A DNA stretch of 64,000 bases. It comes from Ustilaginoidea virens (taxonomy: Eukaryota; Ascomycota; Sordariomycetes; Hypocreales; Clavicipitaceae). Of the stretch, positions 47,457 to 61,534 are shown in pieces. Within the stretch, counting starts at the first letter, position 1, and each line of letters opens with the position of its first letter. A program made the translations under genes and the position numbers. Under the pieces are notes generated by a model, which searched no databases, had not been told where the DNA came from, and saw only the letters and a list, made by a program, of their open reading frames with translations. The DNA lies in NCBI RefSeq assembly GCF_000687475.1, contig NC_057322.1, positions 1 through 64,000 of the forward strand, in the 5' to 3' direction.

Positions 47457-47936
47457 TTAGTGGTAAGAAAAGGCATATACGAGGAACTCGGCAGTATCCT
47501 ATATACGTAGGAGGCGCTGCTCGTTAATTAGTCTGCCTTATATAAAGTCTATCGCTGCATCTATATAGATAGATTGTTCTTTAGGGGTTGCCTATCTAAT
47601 TATATCACGCAGCTAATTATTGTAATATCTGATAAAGCTAAAGAAAAATATCGATTCTAACTTAAAATCGTCCGTAAGTAGCATATAGTTGGGGCTATTT
47701 ATATCGCTGCCAATAGTGCTCTCTTTATCGCGGACTATATATACGATTCTCTAATATATCTTGCGTATATAAGGGTGATGATTAATTAGTTCTATCCTGG
47801 TTCGGCACTTTGCGTAAGGCCTATAGCGATAGCAAATATAGCAGACGGTAGATCCTTCCTCTATAAGGTAGATGTTAAGGCCATAGTAGCATATAATTAT
47901 AAAGCAGGGGAAGTAGGGATCCCTCTCGTTAGTTAT
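47442..47936 (-). pseudogene. Small Cys-rich gene, copy B
   Basis: Counterpart of 21351-21845. The start codon is lost (ATA), and several Cys codons of the cluster are now Tyr through TGC/TGT-to-TAC/TAT changes. Confidence 0.5.
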
Positions 47937-49519
47937 AGCACTTTAGGCCGTGGTCGTAAGCGGGATAAAGTGTGGCGGTATGCGATATGTAAAATACTAG
48001 TTGCTGGCGGGGAAATAGTATTATAAAAAAGATAAAAAGGAAGAAGGGCGGGATACGCTAAGGCTTGCTTATATAAAAGAGGAAAAGAGAGAAAAAGGTA
48101 GGGCAAGTAGTAAGATAAGAAAAAAAGAGTGTGAGTTATAATAAAGGGGAAAGAAAGGAAGAAAGGAGGGAGAAATTAAGGCTTTATATAGGAGAAAGAA
48201 ATTAAGGGAACGGGAGTAAAGGTAAAGGGAAAATAAAGGTAGGAAGGCAAAAGGAAGGTAAAAGGAAAGTAAAGGCAGGAAATGCATTAATTCTCTACTT
48301 CAATAGGCCTTACTTCCGCTACTAAATAGGCGAGCACATGCAATAAGGTTAGGTGCACGGCTATAAATCGCGGGTGGTTTTAATTCAGACCTATAAGTCT
48401 AAGCCGGTTCTCTTGCTCGCCTACTTTATCGCCATTCTATCGTGCTTTATTGTCTATAATATATAGATCCTATGAAATAGTAATAGTACCTTCTCTATAG
48501 ACTATAGTAATAAGTAATACTCTAACGGTGTCTCTATATTACTGACTGACTAGCAGGGATAAGAAGGGTAAGAGCAGACGTAAAGGCGAGATATAGGGCT
48601 ATAGCGCTATAGGTTCTATAGAAAGTATTTATAATGCCACGCGCTATATACTATTATAAGGTGCTATCTGCTGCAATACCCCCCTCTATATTCTAGCAGT
48701 TTGGAATAAAGCTAGCAAGCTTCACTATTAGGGAGGTTAATATATAGGTCTTTATAGAGTAGGTAGTCGTAGAGACTATATATATCGGTAGGCATTCTCT
48801 ATATTACTAGAAGACTCTGACTATTATACCCCCCCGGTTAAGTCGTAATAATTAATATATCTTATTCTTATATATAATAATGAACTACTATATAGAGCCT
48901 ACTAGGGAAGAGGGAGAAGAAGATCATTAGGTCGGAATTATATTAGACCGAGGTCTTAGATCAACCTAGGTTTCTAATATCTAATACCCCCCTCCCCATT
49001 AGAATATAGTTAGGCACGTAGGCTAGGCCGCGCTACTTATATAGTAGTCACTATAGCATATATATGCAACCTTAGTAGGTTAGGGGGCGACGCTATAGTG
49101 CGACTATATGGCCCGGTTGGGACCTATAGGTCTGAACCACCCTACCGCCCGTATAGCTTATCGTATTACGGCGCATATATATAGTAACACACTCTCAATT
49201 CGTGGTTAGCTATATAGGTATGCATCTATCTATACTATATGTTTACGTCTAATATAATGCTATACCAAGTAAAAATATATCCCCCTATAGTCGTTCGATA
49301 AAACGTAAAGCAAAATGCCTGCGAATGTACCTAAGTTGTATACCGAGCAATATAGCCCCCCCCCTTGGTATTAGCTAAAAACGAAAAAAACAAAACAAAA
49401 TGCCACCTTATATTTCCCATTAGTGGTTAATAAAAATAAAAAAAGTAAATCACCTCCTACTGCCGCGCGCTTAGCGGCGTATATTCGTGTCATTAATACT
49501 TATAAGTTAAATCATACTC
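47937..49519. other. Copy B non-coding stretch
   Basis: Counterpart of 21846-23429: a purine tract at 48050-48290 and palindromes near 48387 and 49119. No gene was seen. Confidence 0.6.
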
Positions 49520-50539
49520 CTATAATATAATATCATCTTTAAAGTAGAATCTATCTTTAAAATAGCTACTGCCACAATTATTATATATAGCATCTTTTGC
49601 GTCGCTATTATTATAAGCGTTAGAATAGGTGCTAATGCCTATTTTTATAAATTCCTAATCCTCATCTATATCATAGAGCATACTATTAGTAGGTAAGGGG
49701 GGGGGGGACGCGATGCTATTAGTGTAGGAAAAAGCGATACTGCCGGGGGGGGGAGGGATATAGCGGAGTAATTATATAGGGTATAGTCGGCTAAAGCACT
49801 CCTAATGCTACTAATAAAGAGATTCGGCGACGTCCCTTTTAAAGTCCTAATAGGCTAAATAGGGATGGTATATAGAAGGGTTTATAATATACAAAAAATG
49901 CTTTTAGTATATAGCCTTTTTGAACTCTGTTGCCTCGATATATAGCATTCGTAGGCATCTTTTAGCTATCGCGAAGTATCGGAGGAATATAGCCACTATA
50001 GACTAAAACGCCGGCATTATTATTATTATTAATATTTTATTGGCACTAGGCGGGCGGGCGGCGGCACTATCGACCAGCTTCTAAAGGCTAATTCTATTAC
50101 GTATTATATCGAGGAGAGTAAAGTATTTGCCGGCTAATATCTCCTAGCGTATAATTAACTCACTCTTTCTAAGGCAGTAGCGGCCGTAGAGCAAATACTA
50201 ATCGTAGGAGCTACCGTCTTATATACTAGTATAGTATAGGAACCTAGAGATAAATCCATCGTATACGCAGTTATAATATAGTTATGCGGGCGATACTTAT
50301 ACGAGAGCGTCCTAATCTTTTATTCGGATAGTTTTATCGGTAAGCCTATCGGGCAGATAGGTTTAAGCGTCTAATCCACTAGTAATCCTCCTATAGGTCA
50401 ATATATAAAGGTTCGTAAACAGCTTATTAAATGCACTAAATAATGCCATAAGGATAATCAACTCTTTCTCTATGCCGTATTTTATAGCATCTATAGCCGA
50501 GGTAGGTTAAGCTATTATATCTATCTTAATTATCGGCAT
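49520..50539 (-). pseudogene. Unknown ~340-codon gene, copy B
   Basis: Counterpart of 23430-24448. The ATG is kept at 50537-50539. The poly-G run near 49700 is one base longer than in A. Confidence 0.6.
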
Positions 50540-50956
50540 AAAAAAAAAAAGGAGGGATAAAAGGGGAAGAAAAAAGAAAAGAAGGAAAAAAAAAGAAGAA
50601 TAAATTTATAAGAAAAAAAAAAAAAAAAGTAGGTACTAGGATAAAATATAGTTAGATCGTATATATATAATTCTCTATTATCTATAATAAGAGTAAATAA
50701 GCTACGATAGTAGTTCCTATATAATTCCATAGTAACTCAAGAGTATTAGGTAAGTCGGCGTACCGAATTATAAAGCATACCCCGCTTTTCCCCGCACTAG
50801 GAGTTGCTAGCCCCACTATAGGACCTATAGTAGTAGAGCCGCACCAGCAGAGCCGCACCACTATACCTATTAGTATATAGGCTATCTCATTAGGGCTCGC
50901 GCGTCATCCTTTGCCTATTACTTATACACTCTAGTGCTTATAACTTCTATATATAT

Positions 50957-51627
50957 AGTAGTCTAAGGGGCCGGTTGGGACCTATAGGTCCGAACAAGTC
51001 TACACTAGCATATACTAGCCTATACCGAAAGTTACTGCAGTCGTAGGCTAATACAAGCTATATATCATAGTACGTCCATAGTAGATTCCATAACATAGGT
51101 TGTATTAGGATCTAGTGGCCTATATAGCCGGTTAGGACCTATAGGTCCGAATAGGTCTATACTAGTATATACTGGCTTATGCTAAAGGTTACCGCAATCG
51201 TAGGCCGATACAAGCTATATATCATAGTGCGTCTATAGTAGATTCCATAATATAGGTTATATTAGGATCTAATAGCCTGCGTGGCCGGTTAGGACCTACA
51301 GGTCCGAATAGGTCTATACTAGTATATACTAGCCTATACCGAAGGTTACCGCGGTCGTAGGCCGACACAAGCCATATATTATAGTGCGTCTATAGTAGAT
51401 TCCATAATATAGGCTATATTAAGACCTAGTAGCATATATAGCCGGTTGGGACCTATAAGTCCGAATAGGCCTAAGCGAGCCTACGCACGAGGAGCACGCG
51501 GTCGTTCGCGAATATAGGAACCCTATATAGTAGTATAGTATCTCCGTAGTGCATTATTTACTCTAGGCTGCATTAGCATACGCGATGCTAGGAGGCTGGT
51601 TTAGACGTATAGGTCTAGACAGGCCTA
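50957..51627. repeat. 157-bp array, copy B
   Basis: Palindromes lie near 50978, 51135, 51292, 51449 and 51603. None keeps the TGCA core. Confidence 0.93.
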
Positions 51628-53141
51628 TACTAGCCTATATACTAGGCAACCTTCGCTCGGTTAATCTGTAGAGGCAGCTATAAGGGAGGAGTAGTTAGTC
51701 GGGGATAGGCGGCAGGCTTTATCCCCTCTTACGATAACTCTAAGGCTAAGTCTACTAGCCCCTACTAAAACCCACTTTAGGCTTTATAGGTAAGCTGCTA
51801 TTACTAGAATAGTATATTAAAAGGTCGGCTAGGATAAGACCGGCTAGGCTAAGACTAGTTATATAGCCGATAGGACGGGCGCTACTAACGGGGGCGGCAC
51901 TAGGTAGCCAGTTCAAACCTATAGGTCCGAAGCTTTACCTAGTCTATGCATATAGGAGGGTTACCTATATAGCTATACTGCCCTACGCACGTAGGTAAGT
52001 GCCTTATCTAAGGGAAAGAGGCCGGTAAAAGGTCAAGGGCCGCGATCAGGCATTACCATATATCTCAGCAACATAATATATACGAGTGCCCTAGCTACCT
52101 AACCTATATACATGCTTTGAAGAGGGAGAGCAGTAGGAATAAGCGAGCCATCTACTGCACGATAAGGATGCAAATATAGCGGCAGTACTCGGCGTAGCGC
52201 AGCGATATATAGCGCGCTATATATAAAGGCCTGATATAATTAGGTATACTAAACGATATCTACCTTACTGGAAACAGAATATTAGAATCGGTAGTTACAT
52301 TAGCCTAGCTATAATAACTATGCCTATTGGAATCGCTATCGTAAGGTGCCCAATTAGGCATATACTGCGATAGATATGCCGCGCGCCGCTATGCACAATA
52401 TAGCCACTTTTGCCTATTTACCCCCTATGCCTAATAGGGCATGCGGGCAGCCCGGCCCAACCGCGCCGAGGCATATAACTATAGCACGCGTATAACCGAG
52501 GCTATATTATATAATTCCTCTCTTTTGCCTCTTTCCTACTTTCTTAGATAGTTATTAGCAAAATAATAGAATACCTTTGCTTTGTGATCAATAGGTACAT
52601 TATACTATACGCGCGACCCTATATATAAATAGGTACCCCTTGATATGGCACCAATAGTGCCAGTATAGAATGGTTCTTACGTACAAGGATGCACCGATAT
52701 ATAGTAGCGGAATCGACTCGCTGCACGTGCTTAAGTCAGGTGGCCGCCTATCACCTAACTTACAGCAGCCCGCGGTATGTATATATTACCAATAGGTGCC
52801 CCACCAAGGCTTATAGTCCCACTATATAAAACACACACATCATCAGCTTCATACATATCCCGAATTTAAATATATACACTAAACCTATGCTTATTAATAC
52901 CGACTAGGAGCTAATGCCGCTAACTATAAGCTAATGCCTAGTAGGAGTATTATATATTTATAACCTTATCTCCCTTCTTTTATCGCTTATTATCTTATTA
53001 ATTATGCTTATATAAATCCTTATTATTAAATGCCTTTGCTTTTATATCCTCTGCCTCTGCTATATTTCCTATTTCTATTTTAGTTGCAACGGACCCTAGA
53101 GTGGCTTATATAAAGCCCTCTTCCCGGAAAGCCTATTAACC
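51628..53141. other. Copy B non-coding stretch with hairpins
   Basis: Counterpart of 25541-27054 with no net length change. The hairpin at 52336-52373 has one arm of its core changed by a transition. Confidence 0.6.
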
Positions 53142-53887
53142 AGGCCCGAAATAGCCTTATTGCAACGGTTAATACATTAGAATAGCTTATATAAAGCCCT
53201 CTTTCCGGACCGACGCTATACATTTTCAGGTATAGGTCCTTCGACAACTTTAAGTCTGCAATATTATTTTTAATATCTGCTCATCGTTATTGCAGATTGA
53301 CTAGGCCCGAAATAGCCTTATTGCGATAGTTAGTATATTAGAATGGCTTATATAAAGCCCTCTTTCCGGAAAGACGCTATATATTTTTAGGTATAAATCC
53401 TCTAATAACTTCAAGTCCGCAATATTATTTTCAATATCTGCTTATTGTTATTGCGGATTAACCAGGCCCGAAATAGCCTTATTGCGATGGTCAGTATATT
53501 AGAATGGCTTATATAAAGCCCTTTTTCTAGAATAACGCTATACATTTTCAGGTATAGGTCCTCCAATAACTTTAAGTCCGCAATATTATTTTCAATATCT
53601 ACTCATCATTATTGCGGATTAACTAGGCCCGAAATAGCCTTATTGCGATAGTCAGTATATTAGAATGGCTTATATAAAGCCCTCTTTCTGGAACGATGCT
53701 ATACATTTTTAGGTATAGGTCTTCTAATAACTTTAAATCCGCAAAATTTTTTTTAATATCTACTCGTTATTATTGCGGATTGACTAGGCCCGAAATAGCC
53801 TTATTGCGATAGTTAAGCCATCTTTCCGGAAAGACAATTAACCAGGCCTAAAATAGCCTTATTGTGATAGTCAAGCCATATTTCCGG
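53142..53887. repeat. 161-bp array, copy B
   Basis: Same number of units as A, with an offset of 26,087 throughout. Confidence 0.93.
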
Positions 53888-53893
53888 AAAGCC

Positions 53894-54448
53894 TTATAGG
53901 TTAATACTTTTATAAGAAAGAGTCTTTCGGCTAAAGTTTTTAATTAGAAACTTATCTTTAAATCGCACTTACTGCGCTATAGCTATATCTATAAGCTAAT
54001 CTGCCGCTACGATAGGCGGCTCTATATTCCCCTTCTCAGCCATATCCCTAAAGCGCTACTATATCTACTGCTCGTCTGGGCTGCTACTAGTAAGCAGGTA
54101 GACAGGCTTAGGCTTAGCAAAACCTTCCTCCTCGGCCGTTATAGGCTTAATTATTATACCACTACGCGTGCGGTATAGCTTAAATATAGCTCCGTTAGCC
54201 TTAGCAATTAAGCGGTAGCTCTTAGGTCTATTGCGGATCTTCTCTATATAGTAGGAGTCCTTTATTTAGGGGTAAGTAGATAAAGCGGGTATAATCACTA
54301 TATTAAATGCCGCTATAATATTTAATTAAAGGAGCGAGTCTATATATATACTATAGTGGCCGTTCGCTTTAGCCTTTTATATCCTAAGGAGCGGATTCCT
54401 TATCGCCTAGTGCTATATTATAGCCCTTAGAATGCTCTCTTTGTCTAT
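53894..54448 (-). pseudogene. Unknown 185-codon gene, copy B
   Basis: Counterpart of 27807-28361. The start is ATA. The readable block near 54200 is largely preserved. Confidence 0.5.
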
Positions 54449-54503
54449 TTACGGTAAATTAGTAAAGGTATACTAAGTAAGGCCTATAGCCTATATAGAA
54501 TTA

Positions 54504-57500
54504 GCGCTTTTACTTGCTATCTAGCAAAGTGGGCATAATAGACGGCCGGATATAGCGATACAGGCGTAGTCGATCTCGCGTATAAGTAATATTACTAGTA
54601 TATTATCTTAAGAGTGGCTAATATGCACTTTAGTTATGGCTCGTAGTATGATAAAAAAGCATACTAAATCTCATACTAGAGCACCAGTTAGCTGCCTATT
54701 TTTATTAAGGTTTATAGAGAACCGTAGTTCTCCTTTATACCTATACTAATTAGTGGTAATTAGGCATTAGGAAGATTGTAAGGTAAGAGTGGCCAATATA
54801 CACTTTAGTTATAGCTCGCAGCGTGACGAGAAAGCGTGCTAAATCTCGTACTAGAGCACCGGCTAGCTGCCTATTTTCATTAAGGTTTATAGAGAACCGC
54901 AGTTCTCCTTTATGCCTATACTAATATAGAATGACTATTAGTTAGTTAGTATTTTACCGCTAATTAAGGCGGATAAGAGGTAGAAGGGGGAAGTTAGAGC
55001 AGCTAGGTAAAGCTATACTATATACTAAGACTAAAGCACGCCTAGCTATATAGTATATATATAGTGCACAGTCTAGATAAGCGGGGCAGACGGCTGCTAT
55101 CAGCTGGCAAATAATATTGCCCCATACTATACGGTTACGCTACTATAGAAAATTATTAATGCCTAGGGGCCGTAATATTTATCTTCTTTAGTTATTATTT
55201 TCTTCCGCCGTTAATAAGCTAGATAGAATGCCCATAGCCTAAGGGCCGTAATAATTATCTTCTTTAGCCATTATCTTCTTTAGCTATTATCTTTTTTAGC
55301 CGTTAATAAGCTAGATAGAATGCCTATAGCCTAAAGATACCTCTATATCGAGTTAGGTAGTAAAAAAAAGAGCCAATACCACTAAAAGACCTAAACTTAG
55401 GGGCCTAAGTCTCATTAGCGCCAAGTAGAGCCATTCCCCTCGCTAATCAGTCAACTCTAAGGTCTTTCTCTCTATAACCGCAAACGAAGTTAATATATTA
55501 TAACTAAAAGTCGGGTGGCATTTTGCCGCCAAGCTAGAATCTTTTACTAGTTGCGATATTCTTATGCGCTTTTGCTTGCTATTTAGCAAGGTATATATAG
55601 AAAACGGGCGGGTATAGCAATAGAGGAGTGGCCGATCTAGCGTATAAGTAATAATGCTGATATATAATTATTAAGAGTTAGCATTTTACCGCCAATATAG
55701 AATCTTTTGCTAATTGCGATATTCTTAGGTCCTTCTCTCCGCAACCGTAAATAAAGTTAATATATCTGGTTTTTATAGTATCGCTCATAAGAATAATATC
55801 CTAATGACCTGGAAAAAAGAGCCTAATAATAATAGCTTATATTCGTATAAACGTATGAGAAATCTATTAGATTAATCCCTAGTCTTTACTTATTATACCA
55901 AGTCCCTCCCGATAAGGCTAAAGACTATATAGATAGTCCTATTAGTTAGCTCTAAATACAGCCGAATAGGTATTGCCAACTCTACTTAGCCTTATCTATT
56001 ATTACTATTTGGGACTAGTTTATTATTATCTTTATCAATTTATTTAGCAATAGATATTTCCCTATATATATCCTTTACCTCGTTAAAGAACACCTACGCT
56101 CTTATTCGCTATACTATAAGGTATATATAGTAAAAGGCCGGGTATAGCTATATAGGCGATATCGATCTTACGTATAAATAAGATTACTAATATATTATTT
56201 TCTATAGGTTATTAAAAGGCACCTTAATCTCGTTTAGGATAACATAGTAGTGTATAGGCCGATATATTCCTTATATAGCAATATGCGAATTAGTTTTCTT
56301 TAGTTTATTAGTCGACTTTTGCGTATAATATAGGAAAAAAACGGTCTAATAGTTTGCATCAGATAAGTCTGGCATAGGCGAGTCTAAATTAAGGTCTTAG
56401 CCAATATAGGAACCGCCCTCGATAAAAAGAGGAACTAAAATTTAGATATATATATTCAGCTATAAAACTATAGGGTTAGCCAAGCTGCCCTTCTAGATTT
56501 TATATTTTCTATTTAGTCCCTCAATAGTTTCATAAAGAGTGCCAAGAGGTATCTAATTATCGCCGAGTTATTAAGCGCTATTTTTAAAGTCGGAACCTTT
56601 TATAAAGGCAACTAGACCTAGTTAACGCATACTATATAATAAAGATAAAGGCAGCCTACTTTTAGGTAGATAATTTCCCTCTTAAAGTAAAGTATTAATA
56701 TCTATAGGCTTATTAACGCTAATCGGCGGTTTCAACTTCTTACTATAGATAGTTTCCACATATAGTCTTATATTATTTGCTCGGTATTACAATATAATCC
56801 TTAAGTCTTTATAACTAAATATCTTTTCGTTATCGCTAAAAATAGTATATATATTTTGCCGCCAACCTATACTCCTTTGCTAGTCGCGATATTTTCGTAT
56901 GCTTTTACTTACTATCTAATAAGGTAGGCATAATAGACGGCTAGATATAGCGACATAGGCATAATCGATCTCGCATATAAGTAATATTACTAGTATATCA
57001 TCTTTTATAGCTTAATCACAGGCACCCCTATCTCGTCCAGGATGACGCCTATATAGCTATACCCGGCCGTATTCTACTACTATCAGCAATATTACTCGTA
57101 CGCAAGATTAACTATATAGTAGTAGATAGGCGTTAGCGGTTTCCCGCTAATATAAAATCTTTCGCTAGTAGCGATATTTTTATGTGCTCTTACTTACTAT
57201 CGTATAAAGTAGGCATAGTAGACGGCCGGATGCAGCGATATAGGCGTGGTTAATCTCGCATATAAGTAATACTACTTATATATAATAACTAATAATTAGC
57301 ATTTTGCCGCTAATATAGAATCCTTCGCTAGTAGTAATATTCTCATACGCTCTTACTGCCTATCCTATAAGGTAAGTATAGTAAAAGCCTAAGTGTAGCA
57401 ATATAGGCGTAGTCGATCTTATATACGAGTAATATTACTAATAAATTATTTTCTATAGCTTATTAATAGGTACCCCCATCTTGTTAAGGATAATATAGTA

Positions 57501-57539
57501 GTAGATAGGCCGAACTAATCCTTATATAAGGATATATAA
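54504..57539 (-). pseudogene. Argonaute/HAT1 mosaic, copy B
   Basis: Counterpart of 28417-31452 with no length change. Six PIWI C-terminal fragments and the HAT1 N-domain fragment (about 56291-56869) are in the same order. The mosaic therefore predates the 26-kb duplication. Confidence 0.75.
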
Positions 57540-57774
57540 ACTGGCATTTTGCTAAGATAATATAATATTAGACTAGACGAGCTATTGCTTATATAGCGAT
57601 ATATAAACTAGCATTTTGCCAGGATAATAATCCTATAGCTCTATATTAGCTAAGTTATTTTTAAGGAATTTTTTATACCCACTTATAATATTACTAACCT
57701 TATGAAAATATTTATAAGGCTAAGGCATTAATATAATAATACAGGTATTATAATCCAGTAATAGAGTAGGGAAA

Positions 57775-59398
57775 TTATATCCTAAAGGGAAGAAAGTAAA
57801 AGGTAAAAAAAAAAGATAAGAGTAAAAGAAAGGAAGACAGAAAAGAGTAAAAAAAAGGAAGAAAAATAAGAGTAAAAATAAAAGAAAGGAGTAAAGGTAA
57901 GGAAGAAGGAAGGGAGTATAAATATAGCAGGTAATAGATAAAAAGGCTATAAATCAAGCTAGTAAAGAAGAAGATCGTAAGGTAATAATAAATTATAGGA
58001 AGTAATAAGCATACCTAATAGGTATATAGGTATATAGCATATATGGCCGCGTTATAGCAGCGGCTGCTCACGTGACCCCAATACGCACTTATATCTGCGG
58101 CACGCATATATAACTGCGGCACGTATATATAACTACCATATATATATATATAAAGGCCATATCGTTAGATATAGCGCTATCTGCCCTTTTCCTCCTTTTT
58201 CCCGCTTCGCCTAGTATAGATAAAAGCCTATTGGGACCTATAGGTCTAAATAAATAAGCATATAAGCCCTATAGGACCTGTAGGTCTAAATAAATAATCA
58301 TGCAAGGCCTATTGGGACCTATAGGTCTGAATAAATAAGTATATAAGGCCTATTAAGACCTATAGGTCTAAATAAATAAGTATGTAAGCCCTATTAGGAC
58401 CTATAGGTCTAAATAATATATATATAAGCCTAAATTATATCCTATAAGGAGGAGAGTAAAGTATAAGAAAGAAGGAAGAGAGTAAAATATAAAAAAGAAG
58501 GAAGAGAGTAAAATATAAAAAAGAAGGAAGAAAGTAATATATAAAAAAGAAAAAAAAAAGTAAAATATAAAAAAAAAGGAAGAGAGTAATATATAAAAAA
58601 GAAGGAAAAAAGTAAAAATAAAAAAGAAAAAGGAGAGTAAAAATAAAAAAGAAAAAAGAGAGTAAGGGTAAAAAAAAAGAAGGAGAATATTAGTATAAAG
58701 GGTAGTACATAAAGAGATTAGGAATAAAGCTAGTAAGGAAGAAGGTTATAAGGTAGTAAATAGTAAAAAATAAGGTAATAATGCTATTAGAATTATTAGT
58801 CAGTCGGTTAGTTAGCTAGTTATTTAGTATATCTAACTAGGTATATAGCATATAAGGCCGCGGTACGGCCATAGCTGCCTATATGACTGCAGCACATATA
58901 TATAACTGCGGCACGTATATATAAAAAGGCTATATCGTTAGATATAGTGCTATCTACCCTTTTCCTCTTTATTACCGCTTCGCCTAGTATAGATAGAAGC
59001 CTATTAGAACCTATAGGTCTGAATAAATAAGTATACAAGCCTTATTATGACCTATAGGTCCGAAGAGGTAGGTATATAAGCCTTATTAGGACCTATAGGT
59101 CCGAAAAGGTAGGTATATAAGCCTTATTAGGACCTATAGGTCCGAAGAGGTAAGTATATAAGCCTTACTAAGACCTACAGGTCCGAAGAGATAAGTATAT
59201 AAAGTAATATATAGTAGTACGATATATATATAAAGCGCTATATACTATAGAGTAGTAGTATTAGTATTGGGAATTAAAGGGTACCTATTATAATATAGGG
59301 TGCGTATATAAAGGGAAATAATAAACGAATAGAGAAGATATATCTTACTTCTATTAAATCAATAGTATAGTTGGGACCTATAGGTCTGAAGTAGTTTA
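57775..59398. repeat. Purine blocks and two 41-bp palindrome arrays, copy B
   Basis: Counterpart of 31688-33311. Arrays lie at about 58230-58430 and 59005-59210, five units each. Almost all palindromes carry the TATA core. Confidence 0.92.
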
Positions 59399-59667
59399 TT
59401 TAATATATACGCCTTTAGGGTAATATTATATATACTAATAGCGCGTCTGCCTATATTTAGAGTAAGGTCATATGTATTGCTTATACGCCTTTTGCTATAT
59501 GCCCTATATGCCTTTAGAGTGAGGTCACGTGTATTGCTTACGCGCCTTTTGCTATATATACTATATACCTTTAGAGTGAGGTCATATATATTGCTTGCGC
59601 GCCTTTTGCCGAATCCCCTGCTAGCCTTTATAGTAAGGTGATCATATATATTGCTTACGCGCTTTTA
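59399..59667. repeat. 57-bp array, copy B (about four units)
   Basis: It is three units (171 bp) shorter than in A. Confidence 0.88.
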
Positions 59668-61534
59668 GGATACTTTATATACACGCGAATTTTATAGTGT
59701 ATAATATATAGTAATACTTTAGTCAAATATTTGCCCCTTACTTATAGAGCAGTACTTTATATATACGCGAAATTTAGCGCATACGAGTATATACTAAGTC
59801 GATTTAATATTTAGTAGGTATATAGGTATAATACCCCTATCGCTAGAGGATTTTCTAGATTTAGCTTAAAAAAACAACAATAGTCGGATACTTTACGTAT
59901 ACGCGAGTTTAATAGTATATAGTATATAGTAATACTTTACTCAATTAGTTGCCCTAGGGAGCAAATAGTTACCCTTTATTATAGAGCGGTACTTTATATG
60001 CATGCGAAATTTAGCGCATATAAGTATATACTAAGTCGATTTAATATTTAGTAGGTACGTAGGTATAACACCCCTATCGCCAGAGGATTTTCCAGATTTA
60101 GCTTAAAAAAATAACGATAGTCGGATACTTTACATATACGCGAGTTTAATAGTGCATAGTATATAGTAATAGTTTACTCAACTAATTGCCCTAGGGAGCA
60201 AATAGTTGCCCCTTATTATAGAGCGGTACTTTATATGCACGCGAAATTTAGCGTATATAAGCATATACTAAGTCGATTTAATATTTAGTAGGTATATAGG
60301 TATAACATCCTTATCGCCAGAGGATTTTCCAGATTCAGCTTAAAAAAACAACGATAGTCAGATACTTTATATACACGCGAGTTTAATAGTGTATAATATA
60401 TAGTGATACTTTACTCAATTAGTTGCCCTAAGGAGCAAATGGTTGCCCCTTATTATAGAGCGGTACTTTATATACACGCGAAATTTAGCGTATATAAGTA
60501 TATACTAAGTCGATTTAATATTTAGTAGGTACGTAGGTATAATACCCCTATTGCTAGAGGATTTTCTAGATTTAGCTTAAAAAAATAACGATAGTCGGAT
60601 ATTTTATGTATACGCGAGTTTAATAGTGTATAGTATATAGTGATACTTTACTCAATTGGTTGCCCTAAGGAGTAAATAGTTGCCCCTTATTATAGAGCGG
60701 TACTTTATATACACGCGAAATTTAGCGTATATAAGTATATACTAAGTCGATTTAATATTTAGTAGGTACGTAGGTATAACACCCCTATCGCTAGATAATT
60801 TTCTAGATTTAGCTTAAAAAAATAACAATAGTCGGATACTTTACGTATACGCGAGTTTAATAGTATATAGTATATAGTGATACTTTAGTTAAATAGTCAC
60901 TTAAAGAGCGGTACTTTATATATATATAGATTTTGCGTGCCTCTATAAGTATTTACCTAGGGAAATGATTGCCCCTTAATTATAGAGCGGTACTTTATAT
61001 GCACGCGAAAATTTGCGTGCCTCTATATATACTAATGGTTGCCTAGGCAAATAGTTACCTAGTGAAATAGTTGCCTAGGTAAATAGTTTTTTAGGTAAAT
61101 AATTGCCTAGGCAAATAGTTGCCCCTCATTTATAGAGTAGTACTTTATATGTATGCGAATTTTGTATGGCTCTATATATACTAGTACCTTATACGAACGG
61201 TTGCCCCTTATTTATAGAGTGGTACTTTATATGCATACGAATTTTGCGTAGCTCTCTATATATAAGTACTTTATGCAAATAGTTGCTACTTAGAGCAGAG
61301 CAACCAGTTGCCCCTCAATTGTAGAGTGGTACTTTGCGTATACGCAAAAATTTGCGCGCCTTTTAATGTACTGGTACTCTATGCGACTAGTTACCCCTCA
61401 TTTGTCTGAATTAAGCCAGGAAATTTTTTTTTTACTGGAGCGGTATTTTGCGTGCACGCGAAAATTTGCGCGCATCTGTATGTACCGAACCTGCGACCTA
61501 CTGGCCTGACCCTGCCCCTAGAAGGGACTCTAAT
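59668..61534. repeat. 237-bp satellite and unit end, copy B
   Basis: Units begin at 59668, 59886, 60123, 60360, 60597 and 60834, one fewer than A. The unit ends with GGGACTCTAAT at 61534. Confidence 0.93.

Larger units (their letters stand above)
35854..61534. repeat. Subtelomeric unit, copy B (heavily RIPped)
   Basis: It is collinear with 9587-35853. The offset drops from 26,267 to 25,679, and nearly all of the 588-bp loss is in tandem arrays (about 37, 96, 42, 171 and 237 bp). Differences from A are almost all transitions, with T or A in B. Confidence 0.97.
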
